Of a DNA stretch of 64,000 nt, positions 53,301 through 63,601 are shown in pieces (position 1 is the first letter of the stretch; the number at the start of each line of letters is the position of its first letter). The position numbers and the translations under genes are program-made. The notes below the pieces were generated by a model. The model was not told the origin of the DNA. It searched no databases and saw only the letters and a program-made list of their open reading frames with translations. Origin of the DNA: Echinococcus granulosus (taxonomy: Eukaryota; Platyhelminthes; Cestoda; Cyclophyllidea; Taeniidae); contig NW_020170560.1 in NCBI RefSeq assembly GCF_000524195.1, positions 2,926 through 66,925 on the forward strand, in the 5' to 3' direction.

Positions 53301-56300
53301 GCACGTGGGATGGGAGAGTGGGGGAATAAGAGATGGGACCATCCCTCTATCGCAATGTCCACCTCTCTTCGCCCTTTATACCTGATCGGCTCTAAACAGT
53401 TGGCGAAAGTTGTTGCAACTAGTTGACTGGCTGCAGTCTCTTACTTCAAACGCGGCGGAATTCAACTTTTCTGACAACTTTTAGCGACATGGGAACCACT
53501 TTTTTCCCTTGTATTTCCCGTCACGACGATTTGAACAAGCAGTTTATTGCGTCCTCTGCAGTTTATTTTGCCGTTCTTTACTATCGCCTTAGTTATCTCT
53601 CATTCGAGTATCGTCTCATGTCTTTGTGCCGTTCTCTTTCCACTTATTAGGACACTAAAGACACAATAGTCCTCACTCGTGTTGGATATTACATAGTCTT
53701 TATGATTGTTGTGCCCTAATAGCTTTAACTTCAGTTGGACGGCCATTCAAATCATCTTAAATCTATGCGAATTTTGAAAACTATCCAACGCTTAATGTTT
53801 GACTATAGTTTTCATTTTGTTGAAGGCATAATGTTCCTTTTTTTGCAGGGGTCTTCTCTTTCTACTGCTTGCATCTTTTTGCTGACTGTTAAAGTTATTT
53901 ACTCATTTAATTGTTAGTGTTACATCAAGGTTTGTATATTTCAGCTGGCTACCTCGATTAAGGGCTACACAGCTTCAAGCTCTTCGAGTAGAGGAGCAAG
54001 AGGTCACCTTTGTACCCCCACCTTTGTCCGTCCGTCCTGCACTACCGAAGAATGAGGGTGGCGGGGAGGAGTGCCCTCTAAATCATTAAAATCGTTTTCT
54101 TGACCTTTTTAAAATCATTTCTCGTATTCATCTGGCAATTAATTTCAAAACGACCGCCCTGAGAGTGACTCGTTTTTGTTCCATACCTCCTGTGTGACAT
54201 TTGGGCGAGAGGCCCTAACCAGCACTCGAATTCATTTTTTATGGAGGAACACACACAGCAAGCATGTTTCATTGTGCTGAATCACTGCTGCTATTTGTCA
54301 CCTATTCAGTAATTTCCTCGAATCCCTTCCCCATCTTCCTCCTTAATTAATTTTTCACTATGTAGAAACATTGCCTGTTCTCGGTAAAGTATTCCGCGAA
54401 GTTTCGGTGCAGCCCCTCCGCTTTTGGGGTGGTAGACTAGATTCCATCTTTAGAATATCAATCGAATGGTGAATCTCAGTACCAGGTTTGTTGACCCGCT
54501 TGAGTGAAAATTCTGGTTGGCCAGTCTTTGAATACACCGAGGGTGTGACATGAAGGTACTAAGGGCTTTGAGGCAAAGATGAGAAAGCACAACTTGCTTG
54601 ACCCTCAGGTTACTACAGTGCTAACCCATACGGGCTGAGAGTTTCTGTCATAAAAAGCGCTTACGAATGGGGTCGTTTACTGGTCTTTTTTTTATTGCAT
54701 ACCGTTCCGTTCTCACGGAAAATTCGCTTTCGGCCAGTTTATATAACAAAGCGCCGTCCCAGTTCCGGAGCCAGACTAAATCATGCACCCCGCCGAAGAG
54801 ATGACAATGGCCCCTCAATTATCTCCGCGTCTCCAAAATATAAATTCTTATTTATTTTTTGAGTATAAAAAGCGCTATTCATGCGAGAACCAGGTATACA
54901 CAGAGCGTGGCGGAGAACATCATCCCATCCTCAAAGCGCTCCACACGAAGTTTGTGGAGACGACCGCGGAGACTGATACCCTTGGGACGATATATCTTCC
55001 ATGCAAAGTAGGGCTGAGACAGCTTGGCAAACGAAGGGATCAATGGTTCACACACTACTCCAGCGAATGTTCTTTATTTTTTATCCCGCAGGATCACTTT
55101 GTGCCCTACTTCCTCCTTCGCTATGAGCGCGGTGATGGACGTTGGCACGACTTCATATCACACAACGGAACAAAAGTGAGTTCCTTGTTTTTTTATTTCT
55201 TCTCCCAAAACTGGAGTTCTGTGTTTTCTCTGGAATAATGGCTGACCTCCACCACAAGCATTTCGAAGGCGGAAGGATGCAACCTTAGGATATCTCGGCC
55301 TGCCCTATCAGCCAATCACGTTTAAGGAATTCGAGGAGGATTAGGGGAGCTCCATTGCCCTTTGTTACGCACATGTTTGAACTAATTTCATTACTCTCGA
55401 TCAAATTTGGTAGCGCTGTCCTATGGGAATAAGAACTCGTTGTGAATTTAAAGTCGTTTAGCGGAGATAGTCATCCCCGTCTGTTAGCTTCATGATATCA
55501 TGGTGTGAAATTTTATTCTTTTGAATTACTACTCCCCTTAACTTGCTCATCCTCAACTTTAAACTCCAGAACAGCTCCAAATGTTGTTTGAGCTCTCATG
55601 CAAGGCTGACAATAGTCATGTCACGTGATCACACAATCGATGTTTTCATTTCGTTCCCTTTTTTCCCAAAAAGCCGAAAGTATCGCTCAATCCATCTACG
55701 TTTGTCTGAGAAGGTTTCGAGGGTTCCGGGCTTTTGTTGATGTTGGTCCCTTTTTCGTGTAGAAATATTTGTTTCCTAAATCAAATACTCCTCGAAGTGG
55801 TAAAAAGGTTTAGGCCCTGTGTGAGTCGAGATTCTATACATCTGAATCTGGAAGTGTAACAAGAACAATAGATCTACAGTCCTAAACTTTAATAAAAGAA
55901 TGGGTCTTATTAATTAACTGCACGATTAACAAGTGGGACACCTTGGGGGTGGACACGCAATCAAGTAACTCCCATTCGATGCCATCCGATATAAACCATA
56001 CTCTCATACAGCATTCGTAGACATTCTTCTTAGAACACCATTGTGGCGGTTTGGATAGTTAGATCCCAGGAAACGTGATTTGAAAATATTCCACCGTCCG
56101 GAAAGGCAACCACTTCCTGTTTTACAGTCAAGCGATTCAAAATCTCTCTCAGGCTTCCTTCCCCTCCCCACGTAAATTAACTACGTGGAATGTTTTTGGA
56201 AGTAATTCCGCCTCCCTGGTACATCCGTTAGGCTGGAATTCACTCGCATGCCTCTTTTAATCGGTAGGCAAAAATTCTGCTAATGTGTGTGTTGTGTGTG

Positions 56301-59300
56301 TGTCAAATCCTGGTCCTCCTGTGTGTTCCCGTTGGTTATTTGTAGCCTTAGATGCAATTGTTAACGTCGCAATCTTGATCTCTCAAGCCTATTTGGTCGC
56401 AGATAATTGTGCCTGTTGTATTGTTTGCATTCATTGGTCATGATTGGCGTTAGTCATTGAAGCTATTCGACAATGGGGCATCTCTAAGGTTTTAAAACTC
56501 CTATCTCAACTTTTCCCCATAATTTTGAAGTTCTAATTGCTTGCGACGATAAGATTGATCCCATTTAATCAGGGGAGTTACTTGACCTAACCCCAAAGGC
56601 CTCGCCTCCCATAACTATCCCCATACCTCTTGAAGCGTTGCTCTGTCAAGAGTAAGATTTCAAAATGTGCATCGCGGCGCTGCATTATAGCTTATTCTCG
56701 CGCCTCGTTTCAGTATAGCGGCTTATTTAAACGCGTTCTTAAGATGCTGTCTGTTGTGGCGCCGCTAATTCATCTCCGCCTTGCCCACTCAACTACGCTT
56801 AAGGACGTGGGTGCGCACCCGTGCGTGTGTGCGTCTCGCACACAACTTCTGAGGGAGTGATGACCGAATTGCCCAACCGGAAGGAGACTCCTTTCTTCCT
56901 ACCTCGTCCCTCGTTCCCTCCATCACCACTTCACCTCCTACCTTCGCTACAGAACACAAACATCCGTATTAATATCTGTTTGGCTGGTTACTCACCTAAT
57001 GCTAAAAGACGCCGAAGTTTCGTGCTCCACTTTGGTGTATGCTTTTTTTTTCTGCCTAGATAGACTGAGTAATTCAGACATAACGTTGCCTTTTTTGCGT
57101 TATGACTGGAGGACCTGCTGACACTCTTCTCTGGCAGTATAGATTTTGCGCCATAAAACTGTGATTACTTACAGGGGTCAGAAAATTTCTTCCATAAATG
57201 GGGAAAAACGATCTCGTTTTCACGTTTCTGGTGGTGATCGGTTAAGTAGCGTCGTTGAGACTGTGACAGCTGGTGTGTACACTTCACGCGCACACGCAGT
57301 GTCTGCACTTCCTCTCCGACGCTGACGTGTGTGTGCCTGCTTTGTTCACCTTTCGCGTGGCCCATTTGGGGGGGGGGAAGGTGGGTTACTGGGTGGGGAT
57401 GTGAGTCATATGGAGAAGAGAGTGGCGGTGGAGGAGAGGGAGTGAGGAAATTGGATATGGACCGAGGCACGTAAACATGTACGGACACACAAGCACACCT
57501 GTCACTTGCAGATGTACGAAATTTGTGAATCGAGACGAGTGTCGCACGTTAGAGAACAAAAAAAACACTAGTGTGGTCGTGAATTTCATCAAAAACTCAT
57601 ACCCATGAGAGCGAGAGAGGTTGGGAGAGACAGAGAGAATGGAGAAAGGTGAATGAGCGGTGCATAATGTAAACACAATCCTCGAAGGTAAGCGCTTCAA
57701 ATGTCGCGCATGCCTTGCGTCTCTTTCCCCAATGTCATTTTTATCATGTCCGCCTGCACTTTTCCACTTTAAGCCTTAGTTTCATCTAGAAGTATTGCTA
57801 CACACGGTGTGGAATCGTCACAATTTTTGGCCTTTTGCAAACTGAAATTTCAAATCAACCTTTTCATGTTCTTCCTACCAGCTGCAGTGCCACACGTTTG
57901 CCTGTGCACTGCAGCGACACGGTTAATGTGACTCGCGTGGGATTTGGTACCACCAATTGCAGTAGAATTTTCAAGCGGATGACCGAAGTTGCTGTCACCT
58001 CATTTTTCACCATCTCATAGTTCCCTTTTTCTCTCAATTGTGCAATTCAAATGAGCATGCCTTAAAAAGCACTGCTAATCTCGACGGTACAGCAACTTGG
58101 TCGATCGGATACTAATCAGTCCTTATGTTTCTCTTAGCTCATTGTGGCAAACCAAGACAACACTCAACCAAAGACGATACCTCTCTCACCTCCCATAACT
58201 GCCCAACGTCTTCGTATAATACCTTACCGAAGTGACTATTCTCAATCAATGTGTCTGAAACTCTCAGTCCTGGGACATGCCTTTGATTGTGAGTCTTGTG
58301 CTCCTGGGACCAAGTCCAGCTTTGAGATGGTGTACATTGTTTTCCTCCACCTTTCAGCGTCTCTCTTATACTATGAGATCCCAGAAGGCGACGTTTACCA
58401 AAGCCCTCGTGGAGGTCCAACATGGGCTGCTCTAAATGACTCCTCCTACGATGGATTTCGTCTTCCCAAGCGCGGCTCTTCCAGTGGAGATCAGCGATAT
58501 CACCTGTCCGATGGTTTGGGTGTTCTAGTGGACCGACGTATCTACTCCGGCGGCGAGATTCGAAACGCCTTAGAGGCACCCTATTCAGTGCGTAGCATGC
58601 AATGGGATAGCCATCAGACGCTTAGCGGTCTGGTAGGCTGGTTCTGTCGATCGGGTCTACCTCTTTCGCCTCTCTCTCCACCTTGCCAGTCACGCAATGT
58701 CACCCTATTGTTCACTTTCCAATCTGGTGAGTTTTTTGCAACTAACCATAGAGGATACCAAGCATAGGCGCAATTGGACCAAATTGAATGATTTTGCTAC
58801 ATCTGGAGATGAATGAGCGTTTGTGTTACACCGGGATGCAGTTGGTGACCTTCAAGCCAGGCTTTGACATGTCCCATGCATATGTTAGGGGCTTTCCAAT
58901 TCGTGATAGGCCACTGCCACTCCAAATCCAATTTCCCGTCCAAGGTGCTGTAAATGTTGGTCAACATGGGTTTTTCCGTCCATCACAGTCTCACTTGCCC
59001 AAGTGTCAGGCTGGAGACGAGGACGTTGTCCACCGTCTAAATTATTCAGTTGATTCACTCTTCTCACTTTTTATTCTCCGTAGTCTTGATTATCAAGCTC
59101 TGCATAATATCAGTGGGCACCTCATGGTTGGAGTTAGCTTCAGACTAGTTCCATGTCGTTTTGATTGATGAGACCTTGGTAAATATGACAATTAGGGGTC
59201 GAGCGGCTAGGATAAATAGACCTAAGTAGACTACTCTAACAGTTTCATTCGTTTGCAGTGTCATATTCCCTTAGGGGTGTATTTGTTCACTCAATCTGTG

Positions 59301-61794
59301 CAACCTGTGCGCTTTTTAAGCTCCAAGGGGTCCGTTGTTAGTACTTACCATCAATCCGAGGCACTGTGGGCTTTGAACCCTTCAGCTAACAGTATCCTTC
59401 GCTCATTAACGAGGCCTCGTTCCTGTGGAATGAGTTGGATGGCTGTACGGTCTTTTGCCGCTGCCGCTCTAAACTGTTTACTGGGTATAAAAGGCTTTGT
59501 TCCTTCATCTTTTTTGAGGGAACTTGTAGGTGTGGAAAGTTCCATTACCCGGAAATGGCTGTTGATTGGAGTGGAATCTATGACAAACGAAGCATAGCCG
59601 TAATAATCTTGAAAATGCGCTAGAAATTTGTGTGAATTTAGTTTATTCCAACAAACTGTAAATATGGCTGCTGATAGCATTAATATTGCAAGCCGTAGGC
59701 GGTGGTATCTACAATCCTTTCTTCATCCTTTGCCTACTGTTGTGTGGGGAGTACTCTTGTCCAACTCTGATTGGGCGAACCTGTAAGTTGTATACGGGCT
59801 TTAGCGCTTTCTCCTCTCTGATGACAAGCCGCGCTCTCATCTCTCACCGTGGGGGTTGCTCATTTGGGACCATGGTAAGCATCACAAACTCTTCCCCAGC
59901 ATGACGAATCCCCTTGCCTCAACGACTGGTCATGAGTCATCCCCACTTAGTTTACTCGGGCTTGTGTTTGCGAGAGAAGGTGGCTACGATGGTGGCAAAA
60001 GAGAGCCGACTCAACAGACGGGCGTGCTATATTGACACAGATGCTCGCCTCATCCTCCTCGCCAATCACAAAGGCGGAGTTCGTTTGCGAAAGCACTACT
60101 CTTCACATGGGCGATTGAAGTATGGCCCCGTGGTTCCAGACCGCAGTAGAGATTTTTCACCTGGTAGACTGTGTCAATGCGGTTTACAGCGATACGGGGG
60201 CTTCCGTCAATATGAGTCGACCTTCTATTTCAGGCACCTGTTCCTTCAGTGAGACTTCATTTAAAGGGAGGGAATTTGTTGCAGGAATAAGCAAGCTACA
60301 TTAAATAATGACAATCTTGCTGAGTCATCGAAGGTGAAAACGCTAACTTTGATTTTATGATGCATGAAGTCTTCAATCCCTCAAGTTCGGTGCTATCGAG
60401 GTTATTTAAATACCTTCAAGGCCAACTTAACAGCATTGTTATCATGTGTCGTGGTAACGTCTATAAGAATGCGGCGCAGACAAAGACATTTTTCGTTTTG
60501 CAAGTGAGTTTTGCGGGAATTTTGGCTGTAGGCCCATACCACTAATCGATGCCATCAGGAAGTCTGCTTGAAAACCACCGTCGGTAGGTGATTGGGGGAA
60601 TAATGATAACCCTTTTGACCTCAAAGTGGACTGTTGCTCCCCTCGGCATCATCCTGGATTGGGGAACGACAGCGTCTCTAAAGGAGACTACCCATTCATA
60701 ATCTCTTGCAGTTCTTTTGTGTTCTATTGGTGGGTAGAAAGGCTGGGCTTCCACACATTTTTACGATGCAAACAATAACCAGCTTTTGAAATAGCTTGAG
60801 TTTTAGCCTCTTTGGAAGTGCTTAACCAATCATATCTACGCGTTTAGCGGACCCTGATCATAAATAGCATACTTTCAAGATAAATTTACCTATACGGAAA
60901 TTCTGCATAATAAGCTGCGGAACCGTATGAAGGAGTCATCGGTCTTGCCTTTCAGTTCGCCATTTCTCGGAGTTGCGGATCCATGCCCTAAACTCGTTTG
61001 CGGAGAACGTCGCGGTGTTCAAACAGGCGCTGGTCCAGTTTAGCGTAGGCGGTAAGCACTTTGACCGCTACGCTTCGCCCGTTTTACACTCGCATCCACG
61101 GAACATCTCCTCCACCCAGCCCACTTGGGTGGTCATTCCGTTGCAAGGGCGAGTGGGTCGGTTCGTGAGGGTCGTTCTCACCTTCGACAGGGATTGGATC
61201 ATTCTCTCCGAGATTGCATTTAACTCATGTGAGTATGCCACATTCTTGGTATGCGTGTACGCATGCATTTGCTCGTAAAATTTCCAAATCTCTCCGAAGA
61301 TTCAAACACTTCAGCTACCGACATTGAATAATGGACATTTATAAATCCACCATTTGTTTACAAATGGTGGATTTAACTAGTCTTCCTACAGTCCTTCATA
61401 AATAAACTCCGATCAGCACAGATTTTGCCATCAACCGTAAACGTGACATTCTTTGATGTTCTCGTTGGTGCCTAGGCGTATTCCAACCAAAAATTTGTAT
61501 AATTCAAAACCTACTCTCCACCAATGCTTATTATTGCTAAGCTGGGGTAGAACTTGCCTCAGTGGATGTCCCGACACCTCTGGCGGTCGTCAATGTACGT
61601 CTGTCATGATGAACCCCTAGTCCCTATCACATTCTCCGCTCCACGTGTCATTCTTCTAGCATCTAAAAAAAGAATCCTGTGATCATTCTTGTTTACTTTT
61701 TAACTTCCTAATGCCACTTTTTTTCTGTGCGAAGCCGAGCCTTTTGCGTCCACCTCCGATCCGAATCCTGTTGGGCCACTGGAATTCGTTCAAG
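38221..61794 (+). CDS. Discoidin domain receptor, extracellular region (DDR1/2 type, 3' end not in window)
   Basis: Exons: 38221-38311 (tentative signal peptide), 46567-46678, 49130-49283, 55092-55175, 58138-58288, 58358-58726, 60956-61228 and 61735-61794 (tentative stalk). Phases agree throughout and give about 431 aa, the size of a DDR ectodomain. Exons 2-5 match the discoidin (F5/8 type C) domain, with A-W-C-P, W-L-Q-L-D, F-V-P-Y-F-L-L-R-Y and R-L-R-I-I-P-Y. Exons 6-7 match the DDR-specific discoidin-like domain, with N-D-S-S-Y-D-G, L-S-D-G-L-G and a final I-L-S-E-I-A-F. DDRs are collagen-activated receptor tyrosine kinases at the cell surface. Sequons N-D-S, N-V-T, N-I-S and N-G-T suggest glycosylation. 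The membrane span and kinase are not visible and are expected downstream. The family call is from recall of vertebrate DDR1/DDR2; collagen binding is inferred. Confidence 0.93.
38312..46566 (+). other. Proposed DDR intron 1 (8.3 kb)
   Basis: Large interval with AT-rich and T-rich stretches. Apart from the candidate exon at 43241-43413, nothing convincing was found. A WD-repeat-like stretch at 40951-41035 follows a tttgtttcag acceptor but has no proper donor. Confidence 0.45.
43241..43413 (+). CDS. Unidentified small coding candidate
   Basis: After an acceptor-like catccatctag comes an ATG (43249) and 54 codons to a TAG. The product is helical and amphipathic, with A-V-E-E-Y-F-Q-A-S-K-I-I-S-R-L-K-Q-L-Q. 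Its codon use looks more coding-like than the surroundings. The opposite strand is also open here (43261-43473). I recognise no family. It could be a last exon of a small gene inside the DDR intron, a pseudogene piece or chance. Confidence 0.25.
46567..46678 (+). CDS. DDR discoidin domain, first exon
   Basis: Acceptor ctcgtgtttcag after a pyrimidine-rich tract; donor GTGAGT; phase 1 in and 2 out. Encodes S-G-T-M-L-S-Q-E-M, which aligns with the S-G-x-I-x-D-x-x-I-T-A-S-S start of DDR discoidin domains, then a Tyr/Ser-rich stretch. Confidence 0.85.
46679..49129 (+). other. DDR intron 2 (2.5 kb)
   Basis: Bounded by matching phase-2 splice sites. It contains two consecutive minus-strand open frames (47951-48214 and 47729-47938) in different frames, with basic, low-complexity-free translations that I do not recognise. 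Confidence 0.65.
49130..49283 (+). CDS. DDR discoidin domain, second exon
   Basis: Acceptor TTTGAAATTTAG and donor GTTAGT. Encodes A-W-C-P-Q-R-P-V and R-E-W-L-Q-L-D-F-D-G-L, matching A-W-C-P-E and F-L-Q-I-D-L of vertebrate DDRs. The Cys is the one that pairs with the Cys in exon 58138-58288. Confidence 0.95.
52107..52206. other. Assembly gap of exactly 100 N
   Basis: 100 consecutive N. The round number suggests a scaffold gap of unknown true size, so distances across it are not reliable. Confidence 0.99.
53281..53337 (+). other. G-rich tract with quadruplex potential
   Basis: At least six runs of three or more G within about 57 bases (GGGG, GGGGGGG, GGGG, GGG, GGG, GGGGG), on the sense strand of the DDR intron. 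Confidence 0.6.
55092..55175 (+). CDS. DDR discoidin domain, third exon
   Basis: Acceptor TTATCCCGCAG and donor GTGAGT, phase 0 on both sides, 28 codons. Encodes F-V-P-Y-F-L-L-R-Y-E-R-G-D-G-R-W, matching the F-A-P-x-Y-x-x-x-Y-S-R-D-G-x-x-W block. The frame is also open through about 300 bases upstream (from 54783), so an alternative longer exon is possible. Confidence 0.95.
55176..58137 (+). other. DDR intron 4 (3.0 kb)
   Basis: Phase 0 on both sides. Contains a TG-rich stretch (56284-56303) and a second G-rich tract with a run of 10 G (57368-57399). Overlapping open frames at 57165-57700 fall on low-complexity G/C/T-rich sequence. No exon is seen. Confidence 0.6.
58138..58288 (+). CDS. DDR discoidin domain, last exon
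   Basis: Acceptor TTCTCTTAG with an upstream TACTAAT-like branch site; donor GTGAGT; phase 0 in and 1 out. Encodes P-P-I-T-A-Q-R-L-R-I-I-P-Y and S-M-C-L-K-L-S-V-L-G-H. The Cys of S-M-C is kept, but the domain-closing Cys expected right after Gly is His here. Confidence 0.93.
58289..58357 (+). other. 69-base mini-intron in the DDR gene, open in frame
   Basis: Donor GTGAGTC and acceptor CCACCTTTCAG. Length is a multiple of three and the frame has no stop, so a retained intron would add 23 residues including a Cys, without a frameshift. Removal gives the better family match (L-G-H-A-F-D-S-S-L-L-Y-Y against vertebrate L-Y-G-C-V-W-L-D-G-L-V-S-Y). Confidence 0.8.
58358..58726 (+). CDS. DDR discoidin-like domain, first exon
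   Basis: 123 codons between CTTTCAG and GTGAGT. Encodes L-N-D-S-S-Y-D-G, L-S-D-G-L-G-V-L-V-D and V-G-W-F, aligning with the L-N-D-S-V-Y-D-G, E-G-L-G-Q-L-T-D and V-G-W blocks of DDR2. After V-G-W it carries a Pro/Ser-rich insertion with two Cys, not expected from vertebrate DDRs. Confidence 0.95.
58727..60955 (+). other. DDR intron 6 (2.2 kb), unusually rich in open frames
   Basis: Between the two discoidin-like exons, both strands carry overlapping open frames of 100-126 codons (58788-59168, 59253-59597, 59351-59680, 59914-60252). No domain, terminal repeat or splice link is recognised. It may be a decayed inserted element or chance in GC-richer DNA. Confidence 0.4.
60956..61228 (+). CDS. 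DDR discoidin-like domain, second exon
   Basis: Acceptor GCCTTTCAG and donor GTGAGTATG, phase 1 on both sides, 90 full codons. Encodes V-R-H-F-S-E-L-R-I-H, W-V-V-I-P-L-Q-G-R-V-G-R-F-V-R and D-W-I-I-L-S-E-I-A-F, matching the end of the DDR ectodomain. Three Cys of this part in vertebrate DDR2 are Ala, Phe and Arg here. Confidence 0.95.
61342..61375 (+). repeat. Perfect 16-bp inverted repeat with 2-base spacer
   Basis: The left arm 61342-61357 is taaatccaccatttgt and the right arm 61360-61375 is its exact reverse complement, separated by TT. It lies in the DDR intron 114 bases after the exon ending at 61228. Confidence 0.95.
61735..61794 (+). CDS. Possible DDR juxtamembrane stalk exon
   Basis: Follows a pyrimidine-rich acceptor (ttttttctgtgcgaag) and keeps phase 1. 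Encodes a Pro/Ser-rich stalk (S-E-P-F-A-S-T-S-D-P-N-P-V-G). The donor (GTGTAC) is weak; reading on instead would reach a stop at 61925-61927 after 44 more codons. The expected membrane span was not found in the remaining 2.2 kb. Confidence 0.5.
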
Positions 61795-63601
61795 GTGTAC
61801 ATCACTTTCGGGTCAAAATCTTGCCTCTCCTTTATCCTCCCTGGCGCAGTCAGTGGGTTTCCAATTTCGGGGCCACCAACAAAATAGCTTCACAGCCAAA
61901 TCCAAAAAATCCACTTCAGTGTTATGAAACTTGACATTTTAGTCCAGTTGATAGAATAAGGGGTGGTCGTTCAACCACCTCCATGGCCTACTACATCTTC
62001 ATTTGTTTGAAAATAAGGCATTCACTTGTGCCATTGCATAAAGGTCAAATGCTTCAAAAAATGATTGCAGTTTTTTCGTGAAAATTTCAAAAATTTCAAC
62101 ACAAGAGGGACACATTTTGTGGCACACGCACTAGGTGAATGCGGCTGTCGATGATGGTCTTTTTTTTGACTCAACAACCGACGAAGAGGGAGTGTACAAA
62201 AATAAGCTTTATCAGTGGTTAGATTGTAGCGGTTTTATGCACTGCGACGCCACTTGAGTTGCTATTTAAAGTCCCTTGCATTCTACTTAAGCTCACCAAC
62301 TTTGAACGTTTACATTGCTGCCTCTGAGTGATGGTGGTGATGGGGGAACGAGGGGCTGTGGAATGGGAGGGGGTGGCTTTAATCTCCTCAGTACATCAAC
62401 GTCAACGACGCTACACCCACACACGCAAATACTCGTCTGGGAATGCGACTGCAACCGATGTGATATGACTCACTGTGTTCTCTCAGCGTCGTCGTCGTTT
62501 GTGGGATTAGTGCGCCTCGAGGCTGGAATGTGTGGGGGCAACTGTATCCTTTACCCAGGCTTAATCAACCACTCTTCTCACCATTCCCCTTATTCCACTG
62601 TCTCCTGTCAGAATTTATCTTTCAGTTGCTATTTGAACAACTGTAGTCATGTATGTGGGATCTTTTTACAAGGCCTAACATCCTAGACACTTGGGAGGGC
62701 ATTCCTCAGCAATCAATTTTAAAGTCACTAATTGAGTGCGACTTGTCCGCATAGAAATCGTGACAGTTGGTACTGTGCATCATGACTGCCATTTTTATCC
62801 AGAATACATCATTTGTTAGCCTAACCGATGGAAATTAGTTTTAAATATAGTTGTTTTTCTTCCGAACCCTTAGAGTATGGCGACTTCGAGACTTTTATGC
62901 ACGCGAGCTGAGAAGGAGCGGGCGATGTACGATACTGGGCTGTAAAAAGTAATAAACTAATTGGACATTGGAGAAGATATACCTAATTCCAAACCAATTT
63001 AACCTTGACAGATGAATAAACTGGACCTTCATAGCCAGTATTTACGCCGCACATAAGATTTGGTGCGTCCGTGCTTACGAAGAACCGAAGAAACTTGCAG
63101 GCAGGATACCCAGGATGCCATGATTATGTCCGTACAAAAGTCGTCTTCAAGACTCCTGAATCATGGAAGCGGGAGGTATATATATGTAGCCCACCCACTG
63201 GGGCTTTGAAAATGGGCACGTACATACCGTTTTAACATTTTGAGAGGTCAGGTTGGATCATGGCTGGCCCTGTCCATTTCACCTCATGGATTATGCCCGA
63301 GATGACTAGGTTCTCTCCACGCCTCGCCTTCCCTCTGTGCCCCCTCAGGCCACACGTCTTGCTGTGCGTGCCACCTGTCACATGCCATAATCCGCGCTTT
63401 CACTTCACCTCTTGTGGTCCGCAATAGGACTTACTGTGAGGAAGCTCGTTAATCTGGATTGTGGAGGAAGTTTTCCGCACCTTTGTTAGCTTACCCAAGA
63501 CGGACGCTGAGAAATCATCTTAAGTGCGTAATTCTGAACCACCTCATCATTACTTACTTTAGTTTCTGCCACTGTTTATTACAATTGTGTTAGGTGCTTA
63601 C
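61795..63601. other. Sequence after the last visible DDR exon
   Basis: No membrane-span or kinase exon was found. Two good acceptor-like sites occur (ending 62487 and 63350), but the frames after them encode nothing hydrophobic or recognisable. A G-rich stretch (about 62335-62376) is present. Confidence 0.5.

Larger units (their letters stand above)
49284..55091 (+). other. DDR intron 3 (5.8 kb, contains the assembly gap)
   Basis: Phase 0 on both sides. It includes the N gap and a 166-codon plus-strand open frame (52885-53385) without a recognisable domain. The spliced protein is only about three residues shorter than vertebrate DDR2 at this junction, so no missing exon is required. Confidence 0.65.

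Noticed and set aside
52885..53385. 166-codon plus-strand open frame near the assembly gap
   Set aside because: The second half is a low-complexity G/A-rich tract, no motif is visible, and DDR splicing needs nothing from it.
58139..58579. 146-codon minus-strand open frame opposite two DDR exons
   Set aside because: It is the antisense shadow of well-supported DDR exons.
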